NCBI GenBank assembly: GCA_937997345.1
Contig: CALKTD010000014.1
Span: forward strand, 20,528-84,527
DNA: 64,000 nucleotides
From: an uncultured Atopobium sp.
Lineage (GTDB): Bacteria; Actinomycetota; Coriobacteriia; Coriobacteriales; Atopobiaceae
Reading direction: 5' to 3'
The position numbers and the translations under genes are program-made. Of this stretch, positions 1-8,140 are shown one piece after another; within the stretch, counting starts at the first letter, position 1; each line of letters opens with the position of its first letter. Under the pieces are notes generated by a model that was given only the letters and a program-made list of their open reading frames with translations, was not told the DNA's origin and did no database searches.

Positions 1-274
1 TAACGTTATAGATGTTTATAATCTTTATAAAACAAAAATGCAAGGAAACTTTCAAGTGTGTCGGTAAAAAGTTATATGGCGTGTTTTGTTCATGAGGGAA
101 AATTAACTACGAATAAATGCAAAAAACATGCCTAAAGAGTGCTTAAGTCTGAATAATTTGCCTGTTTTTTACCATGTTGGAATTGTTTTACTCAGACATG
201 ACGAACTTTTCAGACTCAAGCATTAAAACGCATCAAATATTAAAAGCTATACAGTTTGATGAAGAAAGAAAAAA
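1..274. other. AT-rich non-coding start of window
   Basis: No credible gene is visible. The stretch is AT-rich and lies downstream of the minus-strand tRNA-Pro. I see no clear terminator hairpin or repeat in it. Confidence 0.5.
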
Positions 275-351
<77 letters not shown>

Positions 352-519
352 AATCGTTTACCTGTTGCACTTAAAACAACAGCAATATACGCGCCACGAT
401 GCACGCAAAATATGCGCTTCAAACATGCTTGCCACACGATAACGCAAACGTCACTTTAGCAGAAATCGCACGACAATGCGAGAAATAGGTAGTCAATGTG
501 TTGCGTGAATACTATGCAA

Positions 520-1422
520 CTACAACTGACACTGAGTGGAATAGTTACGCCATCCCATTGCTTTAGCAGCGTCAGCAATAGCGTCCGCTGCATCCTGAGA
601 CTCGCAAAGTGCAAACGAACTACTGCCAGAACCCGAGACTTGAGCCCCAAGAACACCTGACTGCTGTTTAAGCCAAGCTTCAACCTCAGCAACATGCGGT
701 TCAAGTACTTTTGCTGCTGGCGCCAGATTATTAAATAGTAAATCAGCTACCTGCTGGACGGTTTTTTCGCCAGAAGTAAACAATGAAGCGAGTGCCTCAT
801 ATGATGCTGGTGGTTCTGGAGCAACATCAAACTGATCATAGGCGGCCTGTGTCAAAATACCCTTTTCTGCAGGTAATACAATGACGAGCGGTGCATCGCA
901 TGTAGGTGTATAAGCCTCTTCCAGCGTATCGCCAGCACCAAGCATAAGAGAAGGACGCGGATCCAAGAAAAATGGTACATCGGCTCCAATAGACTTTGCC
1001 ACATCAACTACCAGCGGATCTAACGGATCAACTCCCCAACGCTCAGCAAGTAAGCACAACGTTGCAGCCGCATCCGCAGACGATCCACCTAAACCGGCTT
1101 TCTCGGGAATGTGTACATGCACGTCAATAGAGACATCAGGAGAAATTCCCAGCTTGTACGATAAAAGTACCGCGGCTTTCCACGTGGTTGTACGTTCAGG
1201 TATAACGCAAAGTGTAGGATCATGCGTTACCGTAAGCTCCGGTGCATCGTTAACCGTAACGGTGTCGTAGATGGCCACAGGAACCATAAGTGAATCAACT
1301 TTATGATAGCCTCGCTGATTTTTCTGAGTATGAATACCCAGATGAAGATTAATCTTGCAAGGAACTTGTGCGGATTGACGTCCACTATAAGACGTAGAAG
1401 CAGTCATAAGAGTACTATTCAC
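520..1422 (-). CDS. ispE: 4-diphosphocytidyl-2-C-methyl-D-erythritol kinase IspE
   Basis: Kinase of the non-mevalonate isoprenoid pathway; phosphorylates CDP-methylerythritol at the 2-hydroxyl in the cytosol. The 300-residue product has the GHMP-kinase signature: an N-terminal PCKINLHL segment (around residue 21) with the catalytic lysine, and the ATP-binding GLGGSSADAAATL loop around residues 111-123. A GSGSSSFAL motif near the C-terminus matches the third GHMP motif. Length fits the family. It follows veg by 16 bases, so the two are probably cotranscribed. The first codon is GTG and an in-frame ATG lies five codons later; neither has a good ribosome site, so the start is uncertain. Confidence 0.93.
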   Translation of the reverse strand: MNSTLMTASTSYSGRQSAQVPCKINLHLGIHTQKNQRGYHKVDSLMVPVAIYDTVTVNDAPELTVTHDPTLCVIPERTTTWKAAVLLSYKLGISPDVSIDVHVHIPEKAGLGGSSADAAATLCLLAERWGVDPLDPLVVDVAKSIGADVPFFLDPRPSLMLGAGDTLEEAYTPTCDAPLVIVLPAEKGILTQAAYDQFDVAPEPPASYEALASLFTSGEKTVQQVADLLFNNLAPAAKVLEPHVAEVEAWLKQQSGVLGAQVSGSGSSSFALCESQDAADAIADAAKAMGWRNYSTQCQL

Positions 1423-1438
1423 TAGATAGTGCTACTAA

Positions 1439-1729
1439 TTACTCTTCAAACTCAAAATCAAACAGACGCTCGCCAGTTTCAACGTCAAAAAGTTCAACCG
1501 TACCGGTCAAAACATCAACGTACTGATAAGACTGACGTGCAGTACGACCGCGACGCTCGCCAACTTCTACAATAAATAAAGATGGATGAGCATTCACCAG
1601 AACGCCGGTCCGTTCAATAATGCGAGAACGTCCCATATTAGCTTTAACCTTAATTTTTTGACCCTGAAGCTCAAGAAGCTTCTGATGAATCTCATCAACA
1701 CGATTAACTGGCGGAATCTCGTTTTCCAT
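1439..1729 (-). CDS. veg: Veg family protein
   Basis: Small protein of 96 residues resembling Bacillus Veg, a conserved Gram-positive protein linked to biofilm regulation whose biochemical role is unsettled. Visible features are the family-like core KIKVKANMGRSRIIERTG and HPSLFIVEVGERRG, which suggest a small beta-barrel nucleic-acid-binding fold. The start ATG is preceded by a GGAGG-like sequence (minus strand, about 1733-1738). It lies directly upstream of ispE on the same strand, an arrangement also known from Bacillus. Veg is a little longer here because of an acidic C-terminal end (FDVETGERLFDFEFEE). Confidence 0.85.
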   Translation of the reverse strand: MENEIPPVNRVDEIHQKLLELQGQKIKVKANMGRSRIIERTGVLVNAHPSLFIVEVGERRGRTARQSYQYVDVLTGTVELFDVETGERLFDFEFEE

Positions 1730-1961
1730 CTATCCTCCAAGTCAATTGGAACTTCCTGGATTCAACACACGGGGAGCCTCATAGAAATTTTGTCCCAATC
1801 AACAAACAATAGTCACAATAGCTAAGTTTCCACTATACGTGCTAGCGAACAAAATCTCAAGCTGTACGAAAAATGACATGAGAAGAACACGGGCATGTTG
1901 TCATTACCGTGGGTTTCTCGCCACAAAACTTTATTCGCGATTTCCTTTTAGAAAAGCATAC

Positions 1962-2696
1962 CTACTCAGCAGGACAGAGTGAGAGTGCTGCCTTGTCAGC
2001 AATAACAGTACAGTTGGTATGGAGCTGCAAGATGGATGCAGGACACTGAGGTGTAATAGAACCGTAACACATATCATAGACGGCCTGAGCCTTATCCTTA
2101 CCATTTGCAACAACCAAAATGCTACGAGCAGACATAATGGTCTGTACTCCCATGGTATACGCCTGTCGAGGGACATCCTCCATGCGGTCAAACAAGCGAC
2201 TATTTGCCTGAATAGTGCTCTCAGTAAGATCAACGCAATGCGTACCCTTAGAGAAATGATCATCAGGTTCATTGAAGCCAATATGACCATTGTGACCAAT
2301 ACCAAGAAGCTGAAGATCAAGATATCCTGCTGCAGCAACAAGAGCATCGTACTCAGCGCAAGCTTCTGCAACATTAGGATTTGATCCGTCAGGCACATGG
2401 GTATTCTTAATATCAATATTTACCAAGTCAAAAAGATTCTTACGCATAAAATAATGATAGCTTTGAGGATCTTCATGAGAAAGTCCACGATACTCGTCGA
2501 GGTTGTACGTAGAAACTTGCGAGAAATCCAAATCGCCCTTCTTATTCCACTCGGCAAGCTGCGTATAAGTTCCAATTGGTGTAGAACCAGTTGCCAGACC
2601 AAGAATGCAATTTGGTTTTAGAATAATCTGAGCGAAAATAACATTTGCCGCCTTTCTGCTCATGTCCTCGTAATCACGTGTACGAACAATCCTCAT
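1962..2696 (-). CDS. nagB: Glucosamine-6-phosphate deaminase NagB
   Basis: Converts glucosamine-6-phosphate to fructose-6-phosphate and ammonia, feeding amino sugars into glycolysis. The 244-residue product begins MRIVRTRDYEDMS and carries the LGLATGSTPIGTY phosphate-binding loop, STYNLDEYRGL, the GIGHNGHIGFNEP segment and KDKAQAVYDM, all NagB hallmarks. I chose the ATG at 2696 because GGAGGT sits five bases before it; the longer frame to 2738 adds 14 residues the family lacks. No nagA or other amino-sugar gene adjoins it. The ROK regulator far downstream (11973-13034) is NagC-like, but no link can be shown. Confidence 0.95.
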   Translation of the reverse strand: MRIVRTRDYEDMSRKAANVIFAQIILKPNCILGLATGSTPIGTYTQLAEWNKKGDLDFSQVSTYNLDEYRGLSHEDPQSYHYFMRKNLFDLVNIDIKNTHVPDGSNPNVAEACAEYDALVAAAGYLDLQLLGIGHNGHIGFNEPDDHFSKGTHCVDLTESTIQANSRLFDRMEDVPRQAYTMGVQTIMSARSILVVANGKDKAQAVYDMCYGSITPQCPASILQLHTNCTVIADKAALSLCPAE

Positions 2697-2850
2697 GCTT
2701 ACCTCCATAAATGAAGTGTTTTGCATTGTCACAAACATTGCAAAACAGCACTCAATGCTTTTATTTTCAATACCTTAATTTTGGTATCGTAATTCTCAAT
2801 GACACTCAGTTTATCATGTGAAACAGCTGATTGAACTACCGCTCATCGAC

Positions 2851-3501
2851 TTAATGAAGAATTTGCTCTGAGAGATTTTGCAATGCATGGAAACGGTGAG
2901 AAATAGCATTTTTCTGATTGGGAGACAGTTCTGCCATAGCTTTACCTGGTGCATCATGCGGCCAGAACAGTGGGTCATAGCCAAAGCCATTGCAGCCCTT
3001 TGGCTCATGACCAATAACACCTTCACAGTCTCCCTCACCTACAAGCACGCGACCGTCACGATATACGAGAGCAACAGTTGAGTGAAAGCGTGCAGTACGA
3101 TCAGCGTCTGCAACATCTGCAAGCTCAGCCAGCAGTTTCTTATTGTTAGCGGCGTCATTACCATGCTCTCCTGCATAGCGGGCAGAATAAATTCCAGGAG
3201 CGCCATCAAGGGCATCTACGCAAAGACCAGAGTCATCAGCAATCGCCGCTACACAATCTACCTCATCAAGTGCAACCATTGCTTTAATTAACGCGTTATC
3301 ACGAAAAGTCTTTCCGTTTTCTTCTGGATCAGGAAAATCACCCAGTTGACCAAGGGCAACAAAACTTATACCAGGCATAACTTTAGAAAGAATTGCCTCA
3401 ATCTCAACTAACTTATGAGTGTTTCCCGTTGCCACAACTACGGTCTTATCGGGATCAAATACAGCCTTAGTATTCTGATTAGTAGCGTTATCCTGGCCCA
3501 T
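2851..3501 (-). CDS. rdgB: XTP/dITP diphosphatase (RdgB/HAM1 family)
   Basis: House-cleaning pyrophosphatase that hydrolyses dITP, XTP and related purine nucleotides to monophosphates, keeping them out of DNA and RNA. The 216-residue protein shows the family start VVVATGNTHKLVEIEAIL (residues about 20-37), the DDSGLCVDALDGAPGIYSARYAGE catalytic region and the GFGYDPLF motif. It follows rph with only two bases between them, the usual rph-rdgB pairing, which implies one transcript. The first 18 residues are not conserved in the family, and a start nearer VVVATGN is possible. Confidence 0.93.
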   Translation of the reverse strand: MGQDNATNQNTKAVFDPDKTVVVATGNTHKLVEIEAILSKVMPGISFVALGQLGDFPDPEENGKTFRDNALIKAMVALDEVDCVAAIADDSGLCVDALDGAPGIYSARYAGEHGNDAANNKKLLAELADVADADRTARFHSTVALVYRDGRVLVGEGDCEGVIGHEPKGCNGFGYDPLFWPHDAPGKAMAELSPNQKNAISHRFHALQNLSEQILH

Positions 3502-3503
3502 GC

Positions 3504-4280
3504 TTACTCCCTAAATCCAGTAACTTGGTTTTGCAGTTCAACAAGATGCGCGATTCCTGCCTGACCAACATCTAAAAGTTGATTGAGCTTCTCGCGATCA
3601 AACGGTCCACCTTCGCCCGTACCTTGAACCTCAATAATCTGACCAGACTCGGTGCCTACAAGATTCATATCAATATCTGCATGTGAGTCTTCAGGATAGT
3701 CCAGGTCAAGCAACACCTGTTCATCAACCACGCCCATCGAAATTGCCGCAACTTGACCTGTAAGGGGAAGTCTGGGCAAGACGTCCTTCTCGACAAGCGA
3801 GAAAAGCGCATCGTGGAGCGCCACCCATGCACCGGTTATGCTGGCAGTTCGAGTGCCGCCGTCCGCTTGGAGAACATCGCAATCAAGCGTAATGGTGTGC
3901 TCGCCAAGACGATTCAGGTCCACAACAGAACGCAAAGAGCGCCCGATAAGACGCTCGATCTCCATAGAGCGACCTTTACGGTTGGCGCGCTCTCGCTCAG
4001 TACGCTGATTTGTTGATGCTGGTAGCATTGCATATTCTGCAGTCACCCAACCAGCACGAGAAGCACGACGCCAAGCGGGAACTCCTTCTTCAATGGTGGC
4101 CGCACAAAGTACGCGCGTGTCACCAAAGCTAACCAAACAAGACCCGTCAGCATTCTTCATAAGATTTCGCTCTAACGTAACTGGTCGTATCTGGTCCCAC
4201 GCACGGTTATACGAACGTAAAACTTGCAAAGAAGCGTTAGATTGCAGCGTAGAGTCAGATTTCATAGCGTTCCTTTTCAC
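3504..4280 (-). CDS. rph: Ribonuclease PH
   Basis: Phosphorolytic 3'-5' exoribonuclease that trims tRNA 3' ends using inorganic phosphate. The 258-residue product contains RPVTLERNLMKNADGSCLVSFGDTRVLC (split here only for description), the GWVTAEYAMLPAST substrate segment, the arginine-rich RTERERANRKGRSMEIERLIGRSLRSV stretch and the DCDVLQADGGTRTASITGA phosphate site. The first about 25 residues precede the conserved domain, so a slightly later start is possible. It heads the rph-rdgB unit. Its upstream region contains a short 10-bp tandem repeat (4386-4420). Confidence 0.94.
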   Translation of the reverse strand: MKRNAMKSDSTLQSNASLQVLRSYNRAWDQIRPVTLERNLMKNADGSCLVSFGDTRVLCAATIEEGVPAWRRASRAGWVTAEYAMLPASTNQRTERERANRKGRSMEIERLIGRSLRSVVDLNRLGEHTITLDCDVLQADGGTRTASITGAWVALHDALFSLVEKDVLPRLPLTGQVAAISMGVVDEQVLLDLDYPEDSHADIDMNLVGTESGQIIEVQGTGEGGPFDREKLNQLLDVGQAGIAHLVELQNQVTGFRE

Positions 4281-4385
4281 ATCTGCATAGAAAAGCAGTT
4301 AATTCTTTTTGAAACGACTCTAGTATACCTGTCTGTACACCGCCCTCTGAAACACTTTATTGTTGCTCTTGTTGGTATTACTTTG

Positions 4386-4420
4386 TTGCTATTTATTGCT
4401 ATTTGTTGCTATTTGTTGCC
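4386..4420. repeat. 10-bp tandem repeat upstream of rph
   Basis: About 3.5 tandem copies of TTGCTATTTG (one with A as last base). It lies between the end of the permease gene and the start of rph, both on the minus strand. Slippage at such a tract could alter spacing in the rph promoter region; this is inference. Confidence 0.75.
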
Positions 4421-4439
4421 ACTGCCTTTAACGTAATGA

Positions 4440-5825
4440 CTAAATATGCATTGATAATGCGTTCTTTTTTGCTCCGATATACGTAATAAAGAAATACACT
4501 ACAAAACCAAAAAGTGTAAGTAATGCAACAGGCCAAATGCTTGGCTCGATGGCAGTTTGGAACATTTCTACGCTCATAAAACGAATAACATTAAGTCCAA
4601 AAATTGCATGAATCACGGTAAAAATACCCGGGAGCAAAAAATTACACAGTACGCCAGTAAGCAAACTTTTTGAAAGTATTTCTCGAGAAGCCCCTAATTC
4701 ATACAGCTTGTAATACCTCTCTTTATTGTCTGCAGCAAGCGAAAGCTGTTGAACTGCCAAAATGACGGAAGAAAATACAAGTAACACAACCGCATAAAAA
4801 GAGCAGGTGAATACAATAACGCCAAAAGGTCCAGAAACATCCGAAGCACTCATATCCTGTGAAGAAATTACCTCAAAAATTTGGGTGCGAAGAACAACGG
4901 CAAAGACAAACATGCACATACCTACAGAAGATAGGGCTGCTGAACACGTCATAGCTTTAGAAGCGTTGCGTGCGACACCTTCAGCTTGACGCACAGAAAA
5001 TGCGGTTAACCCTCGATACCATATACCTGGAATTTTCTTAAGAATGCGTGGAAGTAACACAAGTGTTGAACGGAATACAAAAAATGATCCAAAAATGGCA
5101 CAGGCACCAAAAGGAATCATAAAACCAATAAAGGCAAACGGAGCCTGAGCGCACACAACATAAACAATTGCCAGCAACAAAACACCTATACATGCATCAA
5201 AGATTGCTCGTGAAATTGAAAGTGGTTTTGATGAATCATTTTCTTTTTTTGCAGACATCATCTGCAATAACGTAGACTTCTTTAAAATGCGCTTACTACC
5301 CCGAGAGAGCACGAACATCGTTATAAAAAATATTATTGTTGTCACAATGGCACCCAATGGAGAAGCAACAACAACAAATTTCATTGGTAGGGCGTATGAC
5401 CAGCTTACAATCATTTCTACAAACGGCGAAATAGCAATACCTACTACAATTCCACCAATGAGGGCACTTCCTGAAACCAGAATAGTTTCATATCGCAATA
5501 TGCTAATGACATCTTTCTTTTCAAGACCCGCAAACTCATAGAGAGCAAATTCAGGAAGACGTCGACGAATCAAAAATTTATTTGCGTATGACGTAACATT
5601 CAAAAACACCAAAAAAGGCAAAATGCCAAATGCTAGGCTGTAATTTGCCTCCGCAACAAAAAGTGAACGGACCGATTCGTCATTCACCAAGGCAAACAAA
5701 TAATCCCCAGATGCTGCATATGAATACATAAGGCAGGCACCCGTTGCCAATGCAGCAAAATAAACCCCAAAGTCGCTAAGATTACGGCGTACATTTCCAA
5801 CTGCGATTTTTGTTAACAAATTCAT
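4440..5825 (-). CDS. FtsX-like ABC transporter permease, no ATPase partner nearby
   Basis: Multi-pass membrane protein of 461 residues. It starts MNLLTKIAVGNVRRNLSDFGVYFAA, typical of the cytoplasmic N-terminus of MacB/BceB-type permeases, and has several hydrophobic segments: residues about 15-35, 58-78, 110-135, 150-170, 215-265, 300-325, 345-370 and 395-455. Two FtsX-like halves can be discerned. BceB proteins of peptide-antibiotic resistance modules are usually over 600 residues with a large extracellular loop; this one lacks that loop. No ATP-binding subunit, sensor kinase or response regulator lies nearby, which is unusual because these permeases need an ATPase. Family membership is fairly secure, the substrate unknown. 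Confidence 0.75.
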   Translation of the reverse strand: MNLLTKIAVGNVRRNLSDFGVYFAALATGACLMYSYAASGDYLFALVNDESVRSLFVAEANYSLAFGILPFLVFLNVTSYANKFLIRRRLPEFALYEFAGLEKKDVISILRYETILVSGSALIGGIVVGIAISPFVEMIVSWSYALPMKFVVVASPLGAIVTTIIFFITMFVLSRGSKRILKKSTLLQMMSAKKENDSSKPLSISRAIFDACIGVLLLAIVYVVCAQAPFAFIGFMIPFGACAIFGSFFVFRSTLVLLPRILKKIPGIWYRGLTAFSVRQAEGVARNASKAMTCSAALSSVGMCMFVFAVVLRTQIFEVISSQDMSASDVSGPFGVIVFTCSFYAVVLLVFSSVILAVQQLSLAADNKERYYKLYELGASREILSKSLLTGVLCNFLLPGIFTVIHAIFGLNVIRFMSVEMFQTAIEPSIWPVALLTLFGFVVYFFITYIGAKKNALSMHI

Positions 5826-5970
5826 AGTATGTTGCCCTTACTCTGTTGGCTTTAACAACATCGTCTTTATATTTATTTGCATTTTTATAATGTGCCACAT
5901 ACCTAATTGATACCATCGAACAAACTTACAAAAAGGTGACGATTTTATAAGAAAAAGAGCAGTCGATAAG

Positions 5971-5995
5971 AAAAAAACGGCACCCGAAGGTGCCG
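5971..5995 (-). terminator. Rho-independent terminator after tRNA-Val
   Basis: On the minus strand a CGGCACC-TTCG-GGTGCCG hairpin is followed by a run of seven T. The very stable UUCG tetraloop and the T-tract are classic. It ends the tRNA-Val transcript and insulates it from the downstream permease gene. Confidence 0.92.
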
Positions 5996-6007
5996 CATGA
6001 AATTCTA

Positions 6008-6083
6008 TGGTGGGCGATGAGAGATTTGAACTCCCGGCCTTGTGCGTGTAAAGCACCTGCGCTAGCCACTGCGCCAATCGCCC
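6008..6083 (-). tRNA. tRNA-Val (anticodon TAC)
   Basis: The reverse strand gives a 76-nt cloverleaf beginning GGGCGAT and ending with encoded CCA. Acceptor arms GGGCGAT/ATCGCCC pair. The anticodon loop TTTACAC gives anticodon TAC (valine). The T-arm GGGAG/CTCTC region encloses TTCAAAT. Confidence 0.94.
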
Positions 6084-6129
6084 ATGACTGTAGAAGTTTA
6101 TCACAGGTTTTGTAGTTCTCAGACGGCAA

Positions 6130-7509
6130 TCATAAATTCAACGCTTTCATTTGTTCTACTTCTGCACGAACCGACACGCCATCCAATTTGGCCAATGGTG
6201 TTGACGTACGTTTTGCGAGAGCACACGCTGTACCCATAGCATCTCCCATATCGGTCACTGTTGGAATAATGCGAACGCTTGCCTGCATCAAAAAAGTCGT
6301 AGAGATACAGCGGCCAATAACACCCAAGTTGCTGATATGTTTGGTAACCATTGAACGGAATGGAATCTCGTAATAGTCACCTTGTTTGTACGTATTTTTA
6401 TGGAAGAGCCCACCCTTATTGGAGTGAACATCAATGTACCAATCACCGCGAACAAGACCATCATCAAATCGAGCTTGGTTAACGTAGTCCCCTTCAGTCA
6501 GCATTACCTGGCCTTCAACACGCCAGCTCTCACGGACGCCCAAAAGTGAAGCCTGCTCCATAAGGTAGCTTTGCTCAAATCCAGGCATCATACGCTGCAG
6601 GAAGGTAACGAGCCGGCGAATGCGAGCGTGAGCTTCAATCGTTGCATTGGAACGTGCAGCTCCCGTAGTGTTTGTACGCATACTTGCAATATGTGGGCAG
6701 TTTAATGCCATGCAACCTGGTTTTCCGGGAAGCGAGAAGATTTGGTAGTAACGCAAGTCCTCTTCTTCAAGAATACCTGCTTCAATTCCCTCGCGGAACT
6801 TTGGCTCCAGCTTAAAATTTTTACCCGCAACCATTGCGGACTCAAAGAAATATCCATCAACTAATGGTGAGAAATGATCATCCAGCGAGAGCACGTAATC
6901 CCTATAGCGCTCAACATCAATACCGCCCATGGTAAAACGCAGGCTGCAAACCTGATTAATGCCATCCTTATCACCAGCTGCAACTGGTACGCCAGCAGCT
7001 CTGGACAAAACCGCATCACCAGATGCATCAATCCACGTTTGGGCGGCTACTGCAATCAGGCCCTCGGTTGAAGCAAGAATAGCGTGCGTGATGGTTTTCT
7101 CGCCATCAGAATCAGATAGAACTACAGCTACAAGAGACGTATCGTAAAGAACTTGACCGTCCTTAGCAGCATAAAGCTGCTCATATACTTCTCCCAAGCG
7201 CTCAGGAGCAAACCAAATCATGGTAGTGTAATTATCACGCGTAGCGTCACCTGAAGCCAAGAGCTGCTGCTCGATGGCAGAAAGAACTGGCAGATGGCGC
7301 ACATACGACGGCATCATAGGGCACACAAGTGCTCGTGTGGCAGAGCCTCCAAGCAAATTTGACTTGTCCACAATGAGCGTAGAAAGACCCTCGTTTACGC
7401 AGCGAATTCCACAGGAAGAACCAGAAACACCGCCGCCAATGATGACTACATCAAAACTTCCAACAACAGGAATCTGTAGGTTGTTCCAGGTAATCTCTTT
7501 ATGATTCAT
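6130..7509 (-). CDS. FAD-dependent oxidoreductase (PF12831-like)
   Basis: Flavoprotein of 459 residues with an N-terminal Rossmann dinucleotide fold (FDVVIIGGGVSGSSCGIRC, residues about 18-36, GxGxxG type) and the ARGININE/alanine-rich LLGGSATRALVCPMMP motif typical of the 'FAD-dependent oxidoreductase' family often annotated near sugar or hydroxy-acid catabolism genes. A second FAD segment, WIDASGDAVLSRAAGVP, lies around residue 160. The ATG at 7509 was chosen because AGGAGGAAAC precedes it; a frame to 7578 adds nothing conserved. It overlaps the end of the HExxH gene by 11 bases and is the last gene of the transporter-hydantoinase operon. The reaction it catalyses is unknown; oxidation of a small metabolite imported by the operon's carrier is the likely theme. 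Confidence 0.82.
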   Translation of the reverse strand: MNHKEITWNNLQIPVVGSFDVVIIGGGVSGSSCGIRCVNEGLSTLIVDKSNLLGGSATRALVCPMMPSYVRHLPVLSAIEQQLLASGDATRDNYTTMIWFAPERLGEVYEQLYAAKDGQVLYDTSLVAVVLSDSDGEKTITHAILASTEGLIAVAAQTWIDASGDAVLSRAAGVPVAAGDKDGINQVCSLRFTMGGIDVERYRDYVLSLDDHFSPLVDGYFFESAMVAGKNFKLEPKFREGIEAGILEEEDLRYYQIFSLPGKPGCMALNCPHIASMRTNTTGAARSNATIEAHARIRRLVTFLQRMMPGFEQSYLMEQASLLGVRESWRVEGQVMLTEGDYVNQARFDDGLVRGDWYIDVHSNKGGLFHKNTYKQGDYYEIPFRSMVTKHISNLGVIGRCISTTFLMQASVRIIPTVTDMGDAMGTACALAKRTSTPLAKLDGVSVRAEVEQMKALNL

Positions 7510-8134
7510 TGTTTCCTCCTGTGTCAGAAACGTTATGTAGCAATCCGTAATAAGTATTGGTAAACGCATGTGCTGCAATTTCAGATAATGCGTGAATGCC
7601 TGTTTTTCCCAGCTTTAAAGGACCAATAGTAATAAGCGGAACAGTGTACTCTTTGCTTGTTAATCCAAGCTGGGTTGTCTCCAAAACATGAAAAAACTCA
7701 TGCATCAGAATGAGGTTTTGAGCTTCATGCGGCTCAATTTGATTTTGTTTTGCCCACAGCTCACATGGCTGCTCATAGAGCGTGATTTCTTTTGTACCAG
7801 AAACATAATCGCTGAAATAGCGCTGGTTTCCATAAACACAATCAATATCTTTTTTGATAATTGTCATGCCTGCATCTTTGCAGATTTTAAAGAAATCACT
7901 TTGACCGTTTGATTCTTCAAACACCATATGCGCAGCACGCTCACCTTTTGACCAAGCCAAATCAATCACGTGCTCTTTATCCTCTTCAGGAATCCGAGCA
8001 ACAAAGCGATCCCACGAGAGCTCTTTAAGTGCAAGCTCACGAGTTGGAAACGGAAACCGTGAAGCAGAGCCAACATTAGACTCCGCTTCAAGGTTCACCG
8101 ATTTTCTCGCTAAAGTGTGATCTGTGGTTTGCAT
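7499..8134 (-). CDS. Putative HExxH metallopeptidase-like protein
   Basis: Unrecognised 211-residue soluble protein. The clearest motif is HEFFH at residues 145-149 within LILMHEFFHVLE, matching the zinc-binding HExxH helix; a downstream glutamate in HALSEIAAHAF (residue 185) could be a third ligand, as in gluzincin-like proteins. There is no signal peptide or membrane segment, so it should act in the cytoplasm. It begins six bases after the hydantoinase-like gene ends and overlaps the flavoprotein gene, so it belongs to that operon. It may be a small metal hydrolase acting on the same substrate (for example an amide or peptide bond) rather than a general protease. Function is inference only. 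Confidence 0.6.
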   Translation of the reverse strand: MQTTDHTLARKSVNLEAESNVGSASRFPFPTRELALKELSWDRFVARIPEEDKEHVIDLAWSKGERAAHMVFEESNGQSDFFKICKDAGMTIIKKDIDCVYGNQRYFSDYVSGTKEITLYEQPCELWAKQNQIEPHEAQNLILMHEFFHVLETTQLGLTSKEYTVPLITIGPLKLGKTGIHALSEIAAHAFTNTYYGLLHNVSDTGGNNES

Positions 8135-8140
8135 GTGAGT

